The notes beneath the pieces are model-generated. The model saw nothing but the letters and a program-made list of their open reading frames with translations. It was not told the DNA's origin and made no database searches. This document shows positions 16,394 to 25,557 of a DNA stretch of 64,000 bases, piece by piece. The DNA lies in contig JAZOCE010000001.1 in NCBI GenBank assembly GCA_045596365.1, forward strand, positions 1-64,000. The letters are read 5' to 3'. The translations under genes and the position numbers were made by a program. Within the stretch, counting starts at the first letter, position 1. The number at the start of each line of letters is the position of its first letter. The stretch is from RGIG4079 sp045596365. Its GTDB lineage: Bacteria; Bacteroidota; Bacteroidia; Bacteroidales; Muribaculaceae.

Positions 16394-17855
16394 ATGATAT
16401 ATGTCCCCTCCGTCCAGCATCAATGCGAAGGAGTATGAATAATAGAATGGTAAAGCCCCAAAGAGATGAACCACCATAACTAAAGAAGGGTAGCGGTATC
16501 CCAATTACCGGACATAATCCAATAACCATACCAATGTTAATGACTAGATGAAATATCAGATAGCTTGCAACACAATAGGCATATACTCTTCCGAACGTAG
16601 AGGGTTGCCTTTCGGCAATGGATATAATGCGTAGTATTAAGGCTAAAAACAAGATGAGAATAACTGCAGATCCAATAAATCCATGTTCTTCACCTATTGT
16701 GCAGAAGATAAAATCGGTGTGTTGTTCAGGGACATATTTCAGCTTTGTTTGTGTACCATTTAGAAACCCCTTTCCAATAAATCCGCCTGAGCCGATTGCT
16801 ATTTTAGATTGGTTTACATTATATCCGGCTCCTCTCAAATCTTCTTTTATACCAAGAGCAACAAGTATGCGATTTTGCTGGTGCTCTTGAAGTACTTCTT
16901 GAAAGACATAATTAACTGAAAATAGAAAACCAATTGATGCACATGCAAAAATTACAGCAATAATAATTTTATTAATTTGTGATCTTAATGATACAAGAAG
17001 TGAATAAATACAAGCGATACTAATTACTATTATAAAATATATGATTGCAGGTATTTTTATACTACACAAACTAAGTATAAGAACAATGAAACCGGTACCG
17101 GCATACCATAAGAATATGTTTTTGGCTAAGTCAGGTTGTTTTGCGTATATTGCAATCATTCCTATCATAATAACCATTATCATGATAAATATGGCAAATT
17201 CGCCGGATGGCATTCCCAATATTATAGTTTCGGAGAATTTTACTGCAATGACAAAGAAAGTAATAGCGCATAGGGCGGCAAATAAAATTAGCCCACTCAT
17301 TCCTTCACGATATAAAACAAAAAATAAGGACAAATAAACGAGTGCAGATCCTGTCTCTTTTTGTGCTAATATCAATCCGATTGGGAGGAAAATTATAAGT
17401 AAAGATTTAAATAAATTTGAAGGTTTACCTTTTAGTGTGAAATTGTAGGTGCTGAATAATTTGGCAAGAGCAAGAGCCGTTGCAAATTTTGCAAATTCAG
17501 CCGGTTGTAAACTCATCGGTCCTATTACAAGCCATGAACGAGATCCTTTGATGTTTGGTGCAATAAATATCGTTACAATTAACAATAGCAATAGACCTGT
17601 ATATATTGGGTAGGCATAAGTTTCATACATTCGAGAATCGATGAGTAACAATATCATGCCTATTATAAATGATAGTCCAATCCATCGTATCTGCTTACCA
17701 GAGAATTCGTCAAAGCTAAATATATTGGCATGGTCAAAGTCATAACTTGCAGCATATATGCTGATAACTCCTGCTAAAACAAGAATTGCGTATATAATTA
17801 CCGTTGTCCAATCAATGTAACGGAATATTGATTGATTAGTGCTTCTTAACTCCAC
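16389..17855 (-). CDS. rodA: Rod-shape SEDS peptidoglycan polymerase RodA
   Basis: A 488-residue polytopic SEDS protein with ten or so membrane segments that polymerises peptidoglycan glycan strands together with PBP2. Recognisable SEDS regions are GSRSWLVIGPMSLQPAEFAKFA, KETGSALVYL, GAGYNVNQSKIAIGSGG, FLNGTQTKLKYVPEQHTDFIF and the C-terminal PFFSYGGSS. It is longer than E. coli RodA (about 370), with extra hydrophobic sequence between residues about 200 and 290, as I would expect in Bacteroidota. It starts with GTG and its first 20 bases overlap mrdA. It is the last gene of the rod operon. Confidence 0.93.
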   Translation of the reverse strand: MELRSTNQSIFRYIDWTTVIIYAILVLAGVISIYAASYDFDHANIFSFDEFSGKQIRWIGLSFIIGMILLLIDSRMYETYAYPIYTGLLLLLIVTIFIAPNIKGSRSWLVIGPMSLQPAEFAKFATALALAKLFSTYNFTLKGKPSNLFKSLLIIFLPIGLILAQKETGSALVYLSLFFVLYREGMSGLILFAALCAITFFVIAVKFSETIILGMPSGEFAIFIMIMVIMIGMIAIYAKQPDLAKNIFLWYAGTGFIVLILSLCSIKIPAIIYFIIVISIACIYSLLVSLRSQINKIIIAVIFACASIGFLFSVNYVFQEVLQEHQQNRILVALGIKEDLRGAGYNVNQSKIAIGSGGFIGKGFLNGTQTKLKYVPEQHTDFIFCTIGEEHGFIGSAVILILFLALILRIISIAERQPSTFGRVYAYCVASYLIFHLVINIGMVIGLCPVIGIPLPFFSYGGSSLWGFTILLFILLRIDAGRRGHISY

Positions 17856-19692
17856 TATATATAATTGTATTTGATTCTAACATTCGTTGTTCTATATGTT
17901 TCCTATCAGGAGATATTTTACCCGTAAGATACTTTTCTATAATCAAACTACCTATTGGCACCCCGTATGTTGCACCAAATCCTGCATTCTCTACATACAC
18001 ACATACAGCAATCTGTGGATTACGATATGGCGCAAATCCCATAAAAGCAGAATGGTCTCTACCATGTGGATTTTGAGCAGTTCCTGTTTTTCCGCACACT
18101 TCTATGCTATCCAAATTTGCCAATCGGCATGTCCCTCCGGTAACAGCCATTCTCATGCCTTCAGCTACTTCTTCAAAATATTTTTGTTCAATTGTCGGAT
18201 ATCGTTTCTCCAATAACTCGGATGGCATTATCGTGTCTTGAATAGCTTTTACTACATGAGGAGTAATAAACCAACCTCGATTGGCTATTGATGAGCATAA
18301 ATTTGCTATTTGTAACGGAGTCGCTAATACCTCGCCTTGGCCAATTGCAACCGATATGATTGTATTTGCGCTCCAACGCCCTTCTCCATATATTTTATCA
18401 TAAAAATTTGCGTTAGGAATAAATCCTCTACTTTCTCCTGGTAAGTCAATGCCTAATCTATACCCAAATCCTAATGAAACCAAGTGGTTTTTCCATACTT
18501 CAAAAGCATTAGCATGACTGCCATACTTTGATTGTCTATTGTCTATTAAATTTTTTAGGCCCCAACAAAAATATGCATTACATGATGTCCTGAGTGCCGG
18601 TTTTAATGCAATTGGAGATTCGTGTCCATGGCATCCTACCTTAAGACCACCAGAGACGAAACCACCATGACACGGATAAGGTGTGGATAGGTTGATAATC
18701 CCTTCTTGTAATAATATGAGTCCTTGTCCTGGTTTAAATGTTGAACCTGGAGGATATGCAGCTTTTAATGCTCTGTCATATAATGGACGATATTTATTGT
18801 TGATAAGTTTTCTATAATTATTGCCTCGTTGACGCCCGACAAGAATTGTTGGATCATAGATGGGACTGGAAACCATGGCTAATATCTCTCCTGTTTTAGG
18901 TTCAATTGCAACAACGGCGCCAATCTTGTTTGCCATTAACTGCTCTGCATATTTTTGAAGTTCAATATCTAAACTGAGTGTGAGATTTTTTCCAGAAATA
19001 GGAGCTATGTCATAAATTCCATCTTCGTACTTCCCTTGTATTCTACCATGAGCATCTCTTATGAGAATTTCTTCACCTTTAATGCCACGAAGATATTGTT
19101 CATAGCTTCGCTCAACACCCAAATCTCCGCAATAGTCTCCAGATGCATAATAGTCATCATTTTCGATGTCTTTTTCTGAAACTTCTCTGATGTTACCAAG
19201 TACATTGGCCGCAGCAAGATGATTGTATTGCCTTAGAATTCTTTTTTGAATGAAAAAGCCAGGAAATCGATAAAGTTTTTCTTGTAATCTTCCATAATCT
19301 TGGGCCGACAGATGAGTTATGAATTTTTGAGGAGTATATGAAGAATAACCTGAGCTATGTTTCATTTCATGTATGCGTTTGTCAAATTGTTCACGAGTGA
19401 TGTTCAGTGTCGTACATAAATCGAGGGTGTCAAATGCTTGAACATCTCGTGGAATCATCATTACGTCATATGCAGGTTGGTTGAATACTACCAACTCGCC
19501 ATTTCTGTCATACATTAATCCTCGTGAAGGATATTGTGTTTTGCGCAAAAAGGCATTTGAATCAGCATATTCTTTATATTTACTGTCACATACTTGTAAG
19601 TCAAATAGTCTAACGATGTATATGAATGTAATTAGTATAATGAATCCTCCAATTATATATTTTCGTTTCTCTAAATTATAATCTTTTCTCAC
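17836..19692 (-). CDS. mrdA: Penicillin-binding protein 2 (transpeptidase)
   Basis: A 618-residue class B PBP that crosslinks peptidoglycan during elongation as RodA's partner. One N-terminal membrane anchor (about residues 12-30) is followed by the pedestal domain with YPSRGLMYDRNGE. The transpeptidase domain carries Ser317 in PPGSTFKPG (SxxK), SCN in RTSCNAYF (SxN) and KTG in VCGKTGTAQNP. The start is GTG, and the coding sequence overlaps the end of mreD by 17 bases and the start of rodA by 20, so translation is probably coupled along the operon. Confidence 0.95.
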   Translation of the reverse strand: MRKDYNLEKRKYIIGGFIILITFIYIVRLFDLQVCDSKYKEYADSNAFLRKTQYPSRGLMYDRNGELVVFNQPAYDVMMIPRDVQAFDTLDLCTTLNITREQFDKRIHEMKHSSGYSSYTPQKFITHLSAQDYGRLQEKLYRFPGFFIQKRILRQYNHLAAANVLGNIREVSEKDIENDDYYASGDYCGDLGVERSYEQYLRGIKGEEILIRDAHGRIQGKYEDGIYDIAPISGKNLTLSLDIELQKYAEQLMANKIGAVVAIEPKTGEILAMVSSPIYDPTILVGRQRGNNYRKLINNKYRPLYDRALKAAYPPGSTFKPGQGLILLQEGIINLSTPYPCHGGFVSGGLKVGCHGHESPIALKPALRTSCNAYFCWGLKNLIDNRQSKYGSHANAFEVWKNHLVSLGFGYRLGIDLPGESRGFIPNANFYDKIYGEGRWSANTIISVAIGQGEVLATPLQIANLCSSIANRGWFITPHVVKAIQDTIMPSELLEKRYPTIEQKYFEEVAEGMRMAVTGGTCRLANLDSIEVCGKTGTAQNPHGRDHSAFMGFAPYRNPQIAVCVYVENAGFGATYGVPIGSLIIEKYLTGKISPDRKHIEQRMLESNTIIYSGVKKH

Positions 19693-20197
19693 GTCGTTGT
19701 ATTGTTAAACTGTCAATACCTATAATAAGAAGAAATGTAAGTAATGTACTTGCAATTATACGTAATATAAGTAACCCCAAATTAAAAATAGAGAATGATT
19801 CAATCAAAAATATTAGGGTATTATATAATAAAACTATTGTAAAAACATATTTTGTGTATACTCCAATTCCTAAAGAATGAATAGACGGCTCTGGATTTGT
19901 TAAATCATCTTCGCGTTGGAAATATAATCTTAATATATTGCGACGCATCATTGCAATTATAGAGCATGCGAGTGAGTGCATCCCATGCGTGTCTGAAAAT
20001 ATGTCGATACAAAAACCTATTATAAAAGATAGAGTTAACACCCAGTTAGCAGATAATGTTATCGGAAGTTTAATTATAAAATAAATAAATACAATGGGAA
20101 TAGCAACATTAAAAAGACATAAGTTATTAAATATTATAACTTGTGCCAATATCATAATAATGAATAGAAAGAAATAACGTATAATTGTTTTACTCAT
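19676..20197 (-). CDS. mreD: Rod shape-determining protein MreD
   Basis: A 173-residue inner-membrane protein with about five hydrophobic segments (for example FFLFIIMILAQVIIF near the start and ILRIIASTLLTFLLIIGI near the end). The central GFCIDIFSDTHGMHSLACS corresponds to the conserved MreD region between segments. MreD supports the MreBCD-RodA-PBP2 elongasome. Identity rests on this motif, size and its place between mreC (5-base gap) and mrdA (overlap). Confidence 0.92.
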   Translation of the reverse strand: MSKTIIRYFFLFIIMILAQVIIFNNLCLFNVAIPIVFIYFIIKLPITLSANWVLTLSFIIGFCIDIFSDTHGMHSLACSIIAMMRRNILRLYFQREDDLTNPEPSIHSLGIGVYTKYVFTIVLLYNTLIFLIESFSIFNLGLLILRIIASTLLTFLLIIGIDSLTIQRREKRL

Positions 20198-20202
20198 TGT
20201 GC

Positions 20203-21051
20203 TTAATTGGTGTTTTTTGAGGATTTTTCAATTGAATTAATTTCTTCTTTCATCATGTTTTTTATAACTCTCACAGTGCCAAGTTTAGAAAAATCAGTTA
20301 ATAGCTTAATGCGCAAGGCAAAGAAATTATCATCATTTTCATTTGCTCGAGCAATAACAATTCCCACTGGAATTCCTTCAGGAAATACAGCAGAGTATCC
20401 ACTTGTTATAATTGTATCCCCTATATTTGCTTCGGCATGTCGTGGCAATTCCTCAAGAATTGCTTCATTGGGAAATTTTCCATCCCAAACGAGTGAGCCA
20501 AAGTTGTCGTTTCCTTTTAATTTACAGGAAAGTCTTAAATCGGGGTTTAAAATGGAGATGATGCGGGCAGTATTTTCCCCAACAATGTTAACGATGCCGA
20601 CAACACCATTTTGATCAATCACGCCCATTTCTGGCTCAATACTATCATTACTCCCTTTGTCGATTGTAATATAATTATGTGTACGATGAATACTATTATT
20701 TATAACATGTGCTATTTTAAATTTATATTGTGATAGTGCAGGAACAACCTGCATGGTATCATTATATATAATGTCGTGGTATTTTTGTAATTCTTTTCTT
20801 AAAAATATAACTTCTTGTTCTAATATTGAGGTTCTATGGTGTAGATCTTCATTAATATCTTTAAGATGAAAATACGAAGTTATATAGTTAGTTCCATTAT
20901 ATACCGACGATGAAATTTTATTTGCTGATGTCAAATATATGTGATGTTGGTAGGGATTGTTGTTAAAGAGCAATATGCAACTGATGATTACATAGATAAT
21001 AAATATTATCCATGTGCTATATTTGAAAAGAAAATTAATTAAGTTGCGCAC
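20203..21051 (-). CDS. mreC: Cell shape-determining protein MreC
   Basis: A 282-residue bitopic protein: one membrane segment near the N-terminus (WIIFIIYVIISCILLF), a coiled coil at about residues 60-95 (DINEDLHHRTSILEQEVIFLRKELQKYHD), then the periplasmic double beta-barrel with DKGSNDSIEPEMGVIDQNGVVG and ITSGYSAVFPEGIPVG. It bridges MreB to PBP2/RodA. The start codon is GTG. A strong stem-loop lies between it and mreB upstream. Confidence 0.95.
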   Translation of the reverse strand: MRNLINFLFKYSTWIIFIIYVIISCILLFNNNPYQHHIYLTSANKISSSVYNGTNYITSYFHLKDINEDLHHRTSILEQEVIFLRKELQKYHDIIYNDTMQVVPALSQYKFKIAHVINNSIHRTHNYITIDKGSNDSIEPEMGVIDQNGVVGIVNIVGENTARIISILNPDLRLSCKLKGNDNFGSLVWDGKFPNEAILEELPRHAEANIGDTIITSGYSAVFPEGIPVGIVIARANENDDNFFALRIKLLTDFSKLGTVRVIKNMMKEEINSIEKSSKNTN

Positions 21052-21074
21052 TCGAGTTTAAGATTTTGTATTTA

Positions 21075-21127
21075 ACTAATGAATTGTGGGGTTAAAGAAA
21101 GCATCTTAACCCCAACAGTTCATTAGT
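21075..21127 (-). promoter_or_regulatory. Intercistronic stem-loop between mreB and mreC
   Basis: ACTAATGAA (21075-21083) pairs with TTCATTAGT (21119-21127), and inside it TGGGGTTAA (21087-21095) pairs with TTAACCCCA (21106-21114). No long T-run follows on the minus strand, so full termination is uncertain. Partial termination, 3'-end protection or processing could set MreB above MreC. Confidence 0.75.
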
Positions 21128-21141
21128 ATATTATATTAATA

Positions 21142-22161
21142 TTATCTGATTAGGAATGAGTATTTGTCTATCCCTTTTAATGCGACTCCGGTACCTCTGG
21201 CGACAGCCAATAGCGGATCTTCAGCAATGTGGAATTGGATTCCGATTTTATCAGTTAAACGTTTATCTAATCCACGTAGTAGCGCTCCACCTCCGGCAAG
21301 ATGTATCCCATTTCTTACAATATCTGCATATAGTTCCGGTGGTGTTTGTTCAAGTGCACCAAGAACAGCTGCTTCAATTTTAGATATTGTTTTTTCTATA
21401 CAATGTGAAATCTCTTGGTATGATACCGGAACTTCCATTGGAAGCGCTGTCATTTGGTTAGGACCATGAACTATATAGTCTTCTGGTGGGTTTTCAAGTT
21501 CTGTGAGGGCAGAACCTACATTGATTTTGATTAATTCAGCTGTGCGTTCACCAACTCTGACGTTATGAGCTCTTCTCATATGTCCTTGTATATCATCAGT
21601 AAGGTCGTCTCCTGCTATTTGAATACTTTTGTTGCTGACAATACCTCCTAATGATATAACGGCAATTTCAGTAGTTCCTCCACCGATGTCAACAATCATA
21701 TTTCCCTCAGGCGCTTGTACATCCAGGCCGATACCAAGAGCCGCTGCCATTGGCTCATATAACATGTAGACATCACGCCCTCCGGCATGTTCTGAAGAAT
21801 CTCGTACAGCACGAATTTCTACTTCAGTCGATCCTGATGGAATGCCTACGACCATTCTTAAAGAAGGGGAGAACATTGATTTCTTTTTGTTCGCTTTTTT
21901 GATAAACCCACGAATCATTAGCTCAGCTGCATTAAAATCGGCAATCACTCCTTGTCGCAAAGGTCGAACTGTGCGTATTCCTTCATGTTCTTTCCCTTGC
22001 ATTTGTTGAGCTTCTTTCCCTACAGCTATTAATTTACCTGTTTTGCTATCAAGGGCAACTATTGAAGGCTCGTCAATTACAATTTTATCATTATGGATGA
22101 TAATCGTATTGGCTGTTCCTAAGTCAATAGCTATTTCTTTTGTAAGTGAGAATAATCTCAT
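21142..22161 (-). CDS. mreB: Rod shape-determining actin homologue MreB
   Basis: A 339-residue actin-fold ATPase that forms membrane-bound filaments guiding sidewall synthesis. Motifs are phosphate-1 DLGTANTIIIH, GIPSGSTEVE, the LYEPMAAALGIGLD region, phosphate-2 VDIGGGTTEIAVISLGG and the adenosine motif HLAGGGALLRGL. Length is normal for MreB (about 340). It is second in the operon after purH (12-base gap) and is followed by a stem-loop before mreC. Confidence 0.97.
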   Translation of the reverse strand: MRLFSLTKEIAIDLGTANTIIIHNDKIVIDEPSIVALDSKTGKLIAVGKEAQQMQGKEHEGIRTVRPLRQGVIADFNAAELMIRGFIKKANKKKSMFSPSLRMVVGIPSGSTEVEIRAVRDSSEHAGGRDVYMLYEPMAAALGIGLDVQAPEGNMIVDIGGGTTEIAVISLGGIVSNKSIQIAGDDLTDDIQGHMRRAHNVRVGERTAELIKINVGSALTELENPPEDYIVHGPNQMTALPMEVPVSYQEISHCIEKTISKIEAAVLGALEQTPPELYADIVRNGIHLAGGGALLRGLDKRLTDKIGIQFHIAEDPLLAVARGTGVALKGIDKYSFLIR

Positions 22162-22173
22162 GATTTTCTATAA

Positions 22174-23697
22174 TTAATGTTTGAAATGACGGAATCCTGT
22201 TGTTACCATTGCGATTCCATTGTTGTTGCAATATTCGACAGATTCATTATCTCTAATTGACCCACCCGGGTGTATAACGGCATTAACTCCTGCTTTACTA
22301 GCAATTTCAACACAATCGGGGAATGGAAAGAATGCATCAGATGCCATTACTGCGCCATTGAGATCAAATCCAAATGATTTTGCTTTTTCAATCGCTTGTT
22401 TGAGAGCGTCAACGCGAGATGTTTGACCTACACCACTTGCACACAATTGTTTCCCTTTTGCTAATACTATTGCATTGCTTTTGCTATGCTTTACAATTTT
22501 GTTTGCGAAAAGTAGATCTTCAATTTGTTCCGGATTAACTGCTTTTTCTGTTACCTGTTTTAAATCTTCTATAGTCTCAACTTTTAAATCGCGATCTTGA
22601 ACAAGTGCTCCATTTAGAATTGAACGGAATTGAACTTTTGTTGTGTTTTCGCACTTTTGAATAAGGATAATGCGATTTTTCTTTTGTTTCAAAATAGTTA
22701 ATGCATCTTCGTCGTAAGATGGAGCAATAATAACTTCAAAGAAAATTTTGTCAATTTCTTCTGCTGCGACCTTATCAATATTGCCGTTAGTAATTAATAC
22801 GCCTCCGAATGCAGATACAGGATCTCCGGCTAATGCATCTTTCCAAGCTTCTGAAATGGTTTTTCTTGATGCTAATCCGCATGCATTGTTATGTTTTAAA
22901 ATTGCGAATGTTGGGTCTGTGAATTCGGCGATTAGAGATACTGCTGCATCGATATCAAGAAGGTTATTGTAAGAGATTTCTTTGCCGTGTAGTTGATCAA
23001 ACATAGCCGAGAAATCGCCAAAGAATAATCCTTTTTGGTGTGGATTTTCTCCATATCTCATTACTTTTGCATCATCAATTGCAACGCGTAAAGCCGATGG
23101 CGTTTCTTCATCAAAATATGAGAATATTGAACTATCGTATGATGAAGATACTGCGAATGCCTCTTTTGCAAACCAACGGCGTTCAGAAAGTGTGGATTGT
23201 GCGCCATTATTTTTCAAAAGATTTGCCAAGGGGGCATATTGAGCTTTTGATGCAACAATAATAACATCTTTATGGTTTTTAGCAGCTGCGCGTATTAGAG
23301 AAATGCCACCTATGTCAATCTTTTCGATAATTTCGGCATCGCTTGCCCCTGAAGCAACAGTGTCAACAAAAGGATACAAATCTACTATTACAAGATCAAT
23401 GTCGGGAATTTCATATTTATTTACTTGCTCACAATCTGTAGGATTATCACGTCGGCTTAATATACCACCAAATACTTTTGGATGTAATGTCTTTACACGA
23501 CCGCCGAGGATTGAAGGATATCCAGTTAAATCTTCTACTGCATCACATGGATATCCGAGTCCTTCAATAAAGGATTTGGTGCCTCCAGTGGAAAGAAATT
23601 TAACACCATCTTTGTGTAATAATGAAATGATTTCATCAAGACCATCTTTGTGATAAACTGAGATGAGAGCTGTTTTTATTTTTTTGTTCTCTGACAT
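22174..23697 (-). CDS. purH: Bifunctional AICAR transformylase/IMP cyclohydrolase
   Basis: A 507-residue cytosolic enzyme for the last two steps of de novo purine synthesis. The N-terminal IMP cyclohydrolase (MGS-like) domain has LLHKDGVKFLSTGGTKSF and GGRVKTLHPKVFGGIL. The C-terminal transformylase domain has MRYGENPHQ, KHNNACGLA and the late MASDAFFPFPDCVE with VIHPGGSIRD. Length fits the family (about 505-530). It is the promoter-proximal gene of the purH-mreB operon, a placement I know from other Bacteroidales. Confidence 0.96.
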   Translation of the reverse strand: MSENKKIKTALISVYHKDGLDEIISLLHKDGVKFLSTGGTKSFIEGLGYPCDAVEDLTGYPSILGGRVKTLHPKVFGGILSRRDNPTDCEQVNKYEIPDIDLVIVDLYPFVDTVASGASDAEIIEKIDIGGISLIRAAAKNHKDVIIVASKAQYAPLANLLKNNGAQSTLSERRWFAKEAFAVSSSYDSSIFSYFDEETPSALRVAIDDAKVMRYGENPHQKGLFFGDFSAMFDQLHGKEISYNNLLDIDAAVSLIAEFTDPTFAILKHNNACGLASRKTISEAWKDALAGDPVSAFGGVLITNGNIDKVAAEEIDKIFFEVIIAPSYDEDALTILKQKKNRIILIQKCENTTKVQFRSILNGALVQDRDLKVETIEDLKQVTEKAVNPEQIEDLLFANKIVKHSKSNAIVLAKGKQLCASGVGQTSRVDALKQAIEKAKSFGFDLNGAVMASDAFFPFPDCVEIASKAGVNAVIHPGGSIRDNESVEYCNNNGIAMVTTGFRHFKH

Positions 23698-23726
23698 ATT
23701 TAGGGATTTTATTTTCGTTCGAATTG

Positions 23727-23734
23727 CAAATTTA
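23727..23734 (-). promoter_or_regulatory. Promoter -7 element for the purH-mreB operon
   Basis: TAAATTTG on the minus strand, 29 bases before the purH ATG, fits TAnnTTTG. The -33 region shows no TTTG. Confidence 0.5.
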
Positions 23735-23882
23735 CGAAAAATATAAACATCTATAATAATATTATTGCGCTTTTGTGAAATTTTATATTATTATAATGAT
23801 TTGTCATTATATAAGGAATTGCATGTATTATTTGATAATGTTTAAAAAGTGTTTACAGAGCGCGATTTTTTATGGAGCCCAT

Positions 23883-23913
23883 TTTGTGTGTAATAAAGTA
23901 TATTGTATCTTTG
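23883..23913 (+). promoter_or_regulatory. Promoter of the DHH phosphoesterase gene
   Basis: TTTG (23883-23886), 19 bases, TATCTTTG (23906-23913): an exact consensus match. It lies downstream of an in-frame ATG at 23872 and upstream of ATG 23932, which fixes the start at 23932. Confidence 0.8.
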
Positions 23914-23931
23914 TCCCTATATTGCCTAATT

Positions 23932-24960
23932 ATGATTTCGCGAGTATTAGAAGAAGATAAAATTAGAGAGTTGCGGCTATTGTTGGAACGATGTGAAAAT
24001 ATCGTTATAACATGTCATGTCTCTCCCGATGGAGATGCGATAGGCTCATCTTTAGCAATGTATCATGTCTTAACCATGATAGGTAAGAATGTCAAAATTG
24101 TAACACCTGATATGTTGCCGAAGAATTTGATGTTTCTACATGGAGCGAAAGACATAGTGTCATTTACTAAATATAGTGATTTTGGTAAACAGTTATTTGC
24201 AAATGCAGATTTAATATTTTGTCTTGATTTTAATGCTCCATATCGAGTTGACAAAATGGCAGACATATTATTAAAATCTCCAGCAAAGAAAGTTCTTATT
24301 GATCATCATTTGGATCCTGAAGACTTTGCTGATGTTGTTATATCTCATCCCGAGATGTCATCAACGTGTTTGCTCGTTTTTAGAGTGCTTTGTCGTTTGG
24401 AGCTATTTAATCTAATTAATAAAAGAGCGGCAGAATGTATATATACAGGCATGATGACAGATACTGGAAATTTCACGTATAATTCAGAAGATCCGGACAT
24501 ATATATAATAATTGCAGAATTATTGAAGAAAGGAATTAATAAGGATTATTTATATTCTAAAGTTTGTAATACCCATTCAGAATCCAGAATAAGACTTAAT
24601 GGTTATGCTGTATCTCAAAAAATGCAACTATTTCCAGAACATCAGGCAGCATTGATAACTTTAACACAAGATGAATTGAGAAAATATGGGTATGAAAAAG
24701 GAGATACAGAGAGCCTTGTGAATATACCTTTAAGCATACCTGAAATTACATATTCTGTTTTTATGCGAGATGATGTTGAATATATAAAGGTGTCAACTCG
24801 AAGTAAAGGCGATTTTGCTGTGAATAGAATATGTGAGTTGTATTTTAATGGAGGAGGTCATAAGAATGCCGCAGGAGGTGAGTTCAGAGGAACACTTGAT
24901 GATGCTGTTGGGGTTTTTATGTCTATTCTTTATGAAAATGATAAATATCTAAAGAAATAA
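23932..24960 (+). CDS. DHH family phosphoesterase (NrnA-like nanoRNase/pAp phosphatase)
   Basis: A 342-residue soluble phosphoesterase. The DHH domain has ITCHVSPDGDAIGSSLA (DxD metal motif), LIFCLDFNAP, the family DHH as IDHHLDP, and GMMTDTGNFTY. The C-terminal DHHA1 domain ends with FNGGGHKNAAGGEF. NrnA-type members degrade 2-5-mer RNA and dephosphorylate pAp; c-di-AMP phosphodiesterases of the same superfamily are an alternative. An in-frame ATG at 23872 lies before the promoter, so ATG 23932 is used. It heads a likely unit with the DUF4827 gene 9 bases downstream. Confidence 0.92.
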   Translation: MISRVLEEDKIRELRLLLERCENIVITCHVSPDGDAIGSSLAMYHVLTMIGKNVKIVTPDMLPKNLMFLHGAKDIVSFTKYSDFGKQLFANADLIFCLDFNAPYRVDKMADILLKSPAKKVLIDHHLDPEDFADVVISHPEMSSTCLLVFRVLCRLELFNLINKRAAECIYTGMMTDTGNFTYNSEDPDIYIIIAELLKKGINKDYLYSKVCNTHSESRIRLNGYAVSQKMQLFPEHQAALITLTQDELRKYGYEKGDTESLVNIPLSIPEITYSVFMRDDVEYIKVSTRSKGDFAVNRICELYFNGGGHKNAAGGEFRGTLDDAVGVFMSILYENDKYLKK

Positions 24961-24969
24961 ATATATAAA

Positions 24970-25539
24970 ATGAAATTGACTAAATATTTTTATAATCTAA
25001 CATTAGTTCTTTTTATCGCATTTTGTTCGTGTGATGATAATAAAAGTTATGCTGACTTGCTTGAAGATGAAACAAAAGCAGTGAATAATTTTTTGGCAGA
25101 TCAATGCGTAATAGACAAAATTCCAGCAGATTCAAATTTTATTGTTGGACCCGATGCTCCTTATTATAAAATGGATGAAGAGGGTGATGTTTATATGCAA
25201 GTTATTAACAAAGGAGATGTTAATGATAAAGCAGAAGATAATCAGTTGATATATTTCCGTTTTATGAGATATAATTTAAGTTATTATGTAACAGGTAATG
25301 ATATGATTGGAGAAGGTAATGCCGAAGATATGGAATATTTACCAACCAGCTTTCGCTTCGGTAATTATACATTGCAATCATCATCTCAATATGGCTCAGG
25401 AATTCAACTCCCATTGTACTATTTGGGCATAGGTTGTGAAGTTAATATAGTAATTAAATCACAATTGGGATTTACGAGTGAAATAAGCAATGTAATACCA
25501 TATTTATATAATGTGCGATATTTTAAAAGTCAAATTTAA
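24970..25539 (+). CDS. DUF4827 family lipoprotein
   Basis: A 189-residue lipoprotein: hydrophobic signal with FCSC lipobox (about residues 17-20), then KSYADLLEDETKAVNNFLA near the mature start. This resembles FKBP-like or DUF4827 proteins of Bacteroidales that begin with a SYADLL-type segment. The rest is beta-rich (YYKMDEEGDVYMQVINKG, IYFRFMRYNL, FGNYTLQSSSQYGSGIQLPL). It sits between the DHH gene and glmM with short gaps (9 and 18 bases), so cotranscription is likely. Function unknown; an outer-membrane or periplasmic lipoprotein is the safest statement. Confidence 0.8.
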   Translation: MKLTKYFYNLTLVLFIAFCSCDDNKSYADLLEDETKAVNNFLADQCVIDKIPADSNFIVGPDAPYYKMDEEGDVYMQVINKGDVNDKAEDNQLIYFRFMRYNLSYYVTGNDMIGEGNAEDMEYLPTSFRFGNYTLQSSSQYGSGIQLPLYYLGIGCEVNIVIKSQLGFTSEISNVIPYLYNVRYFKSQI

Positions 25540-25557
25540 AAATAAAAATTATAGCCC

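Noticed and set aside
20207..20614. Plus-strand frame of 135 codons opposite mreC
   Set aside because: Shadow of the conserved mreC periplasmic domain; no signal, domain or promoter.
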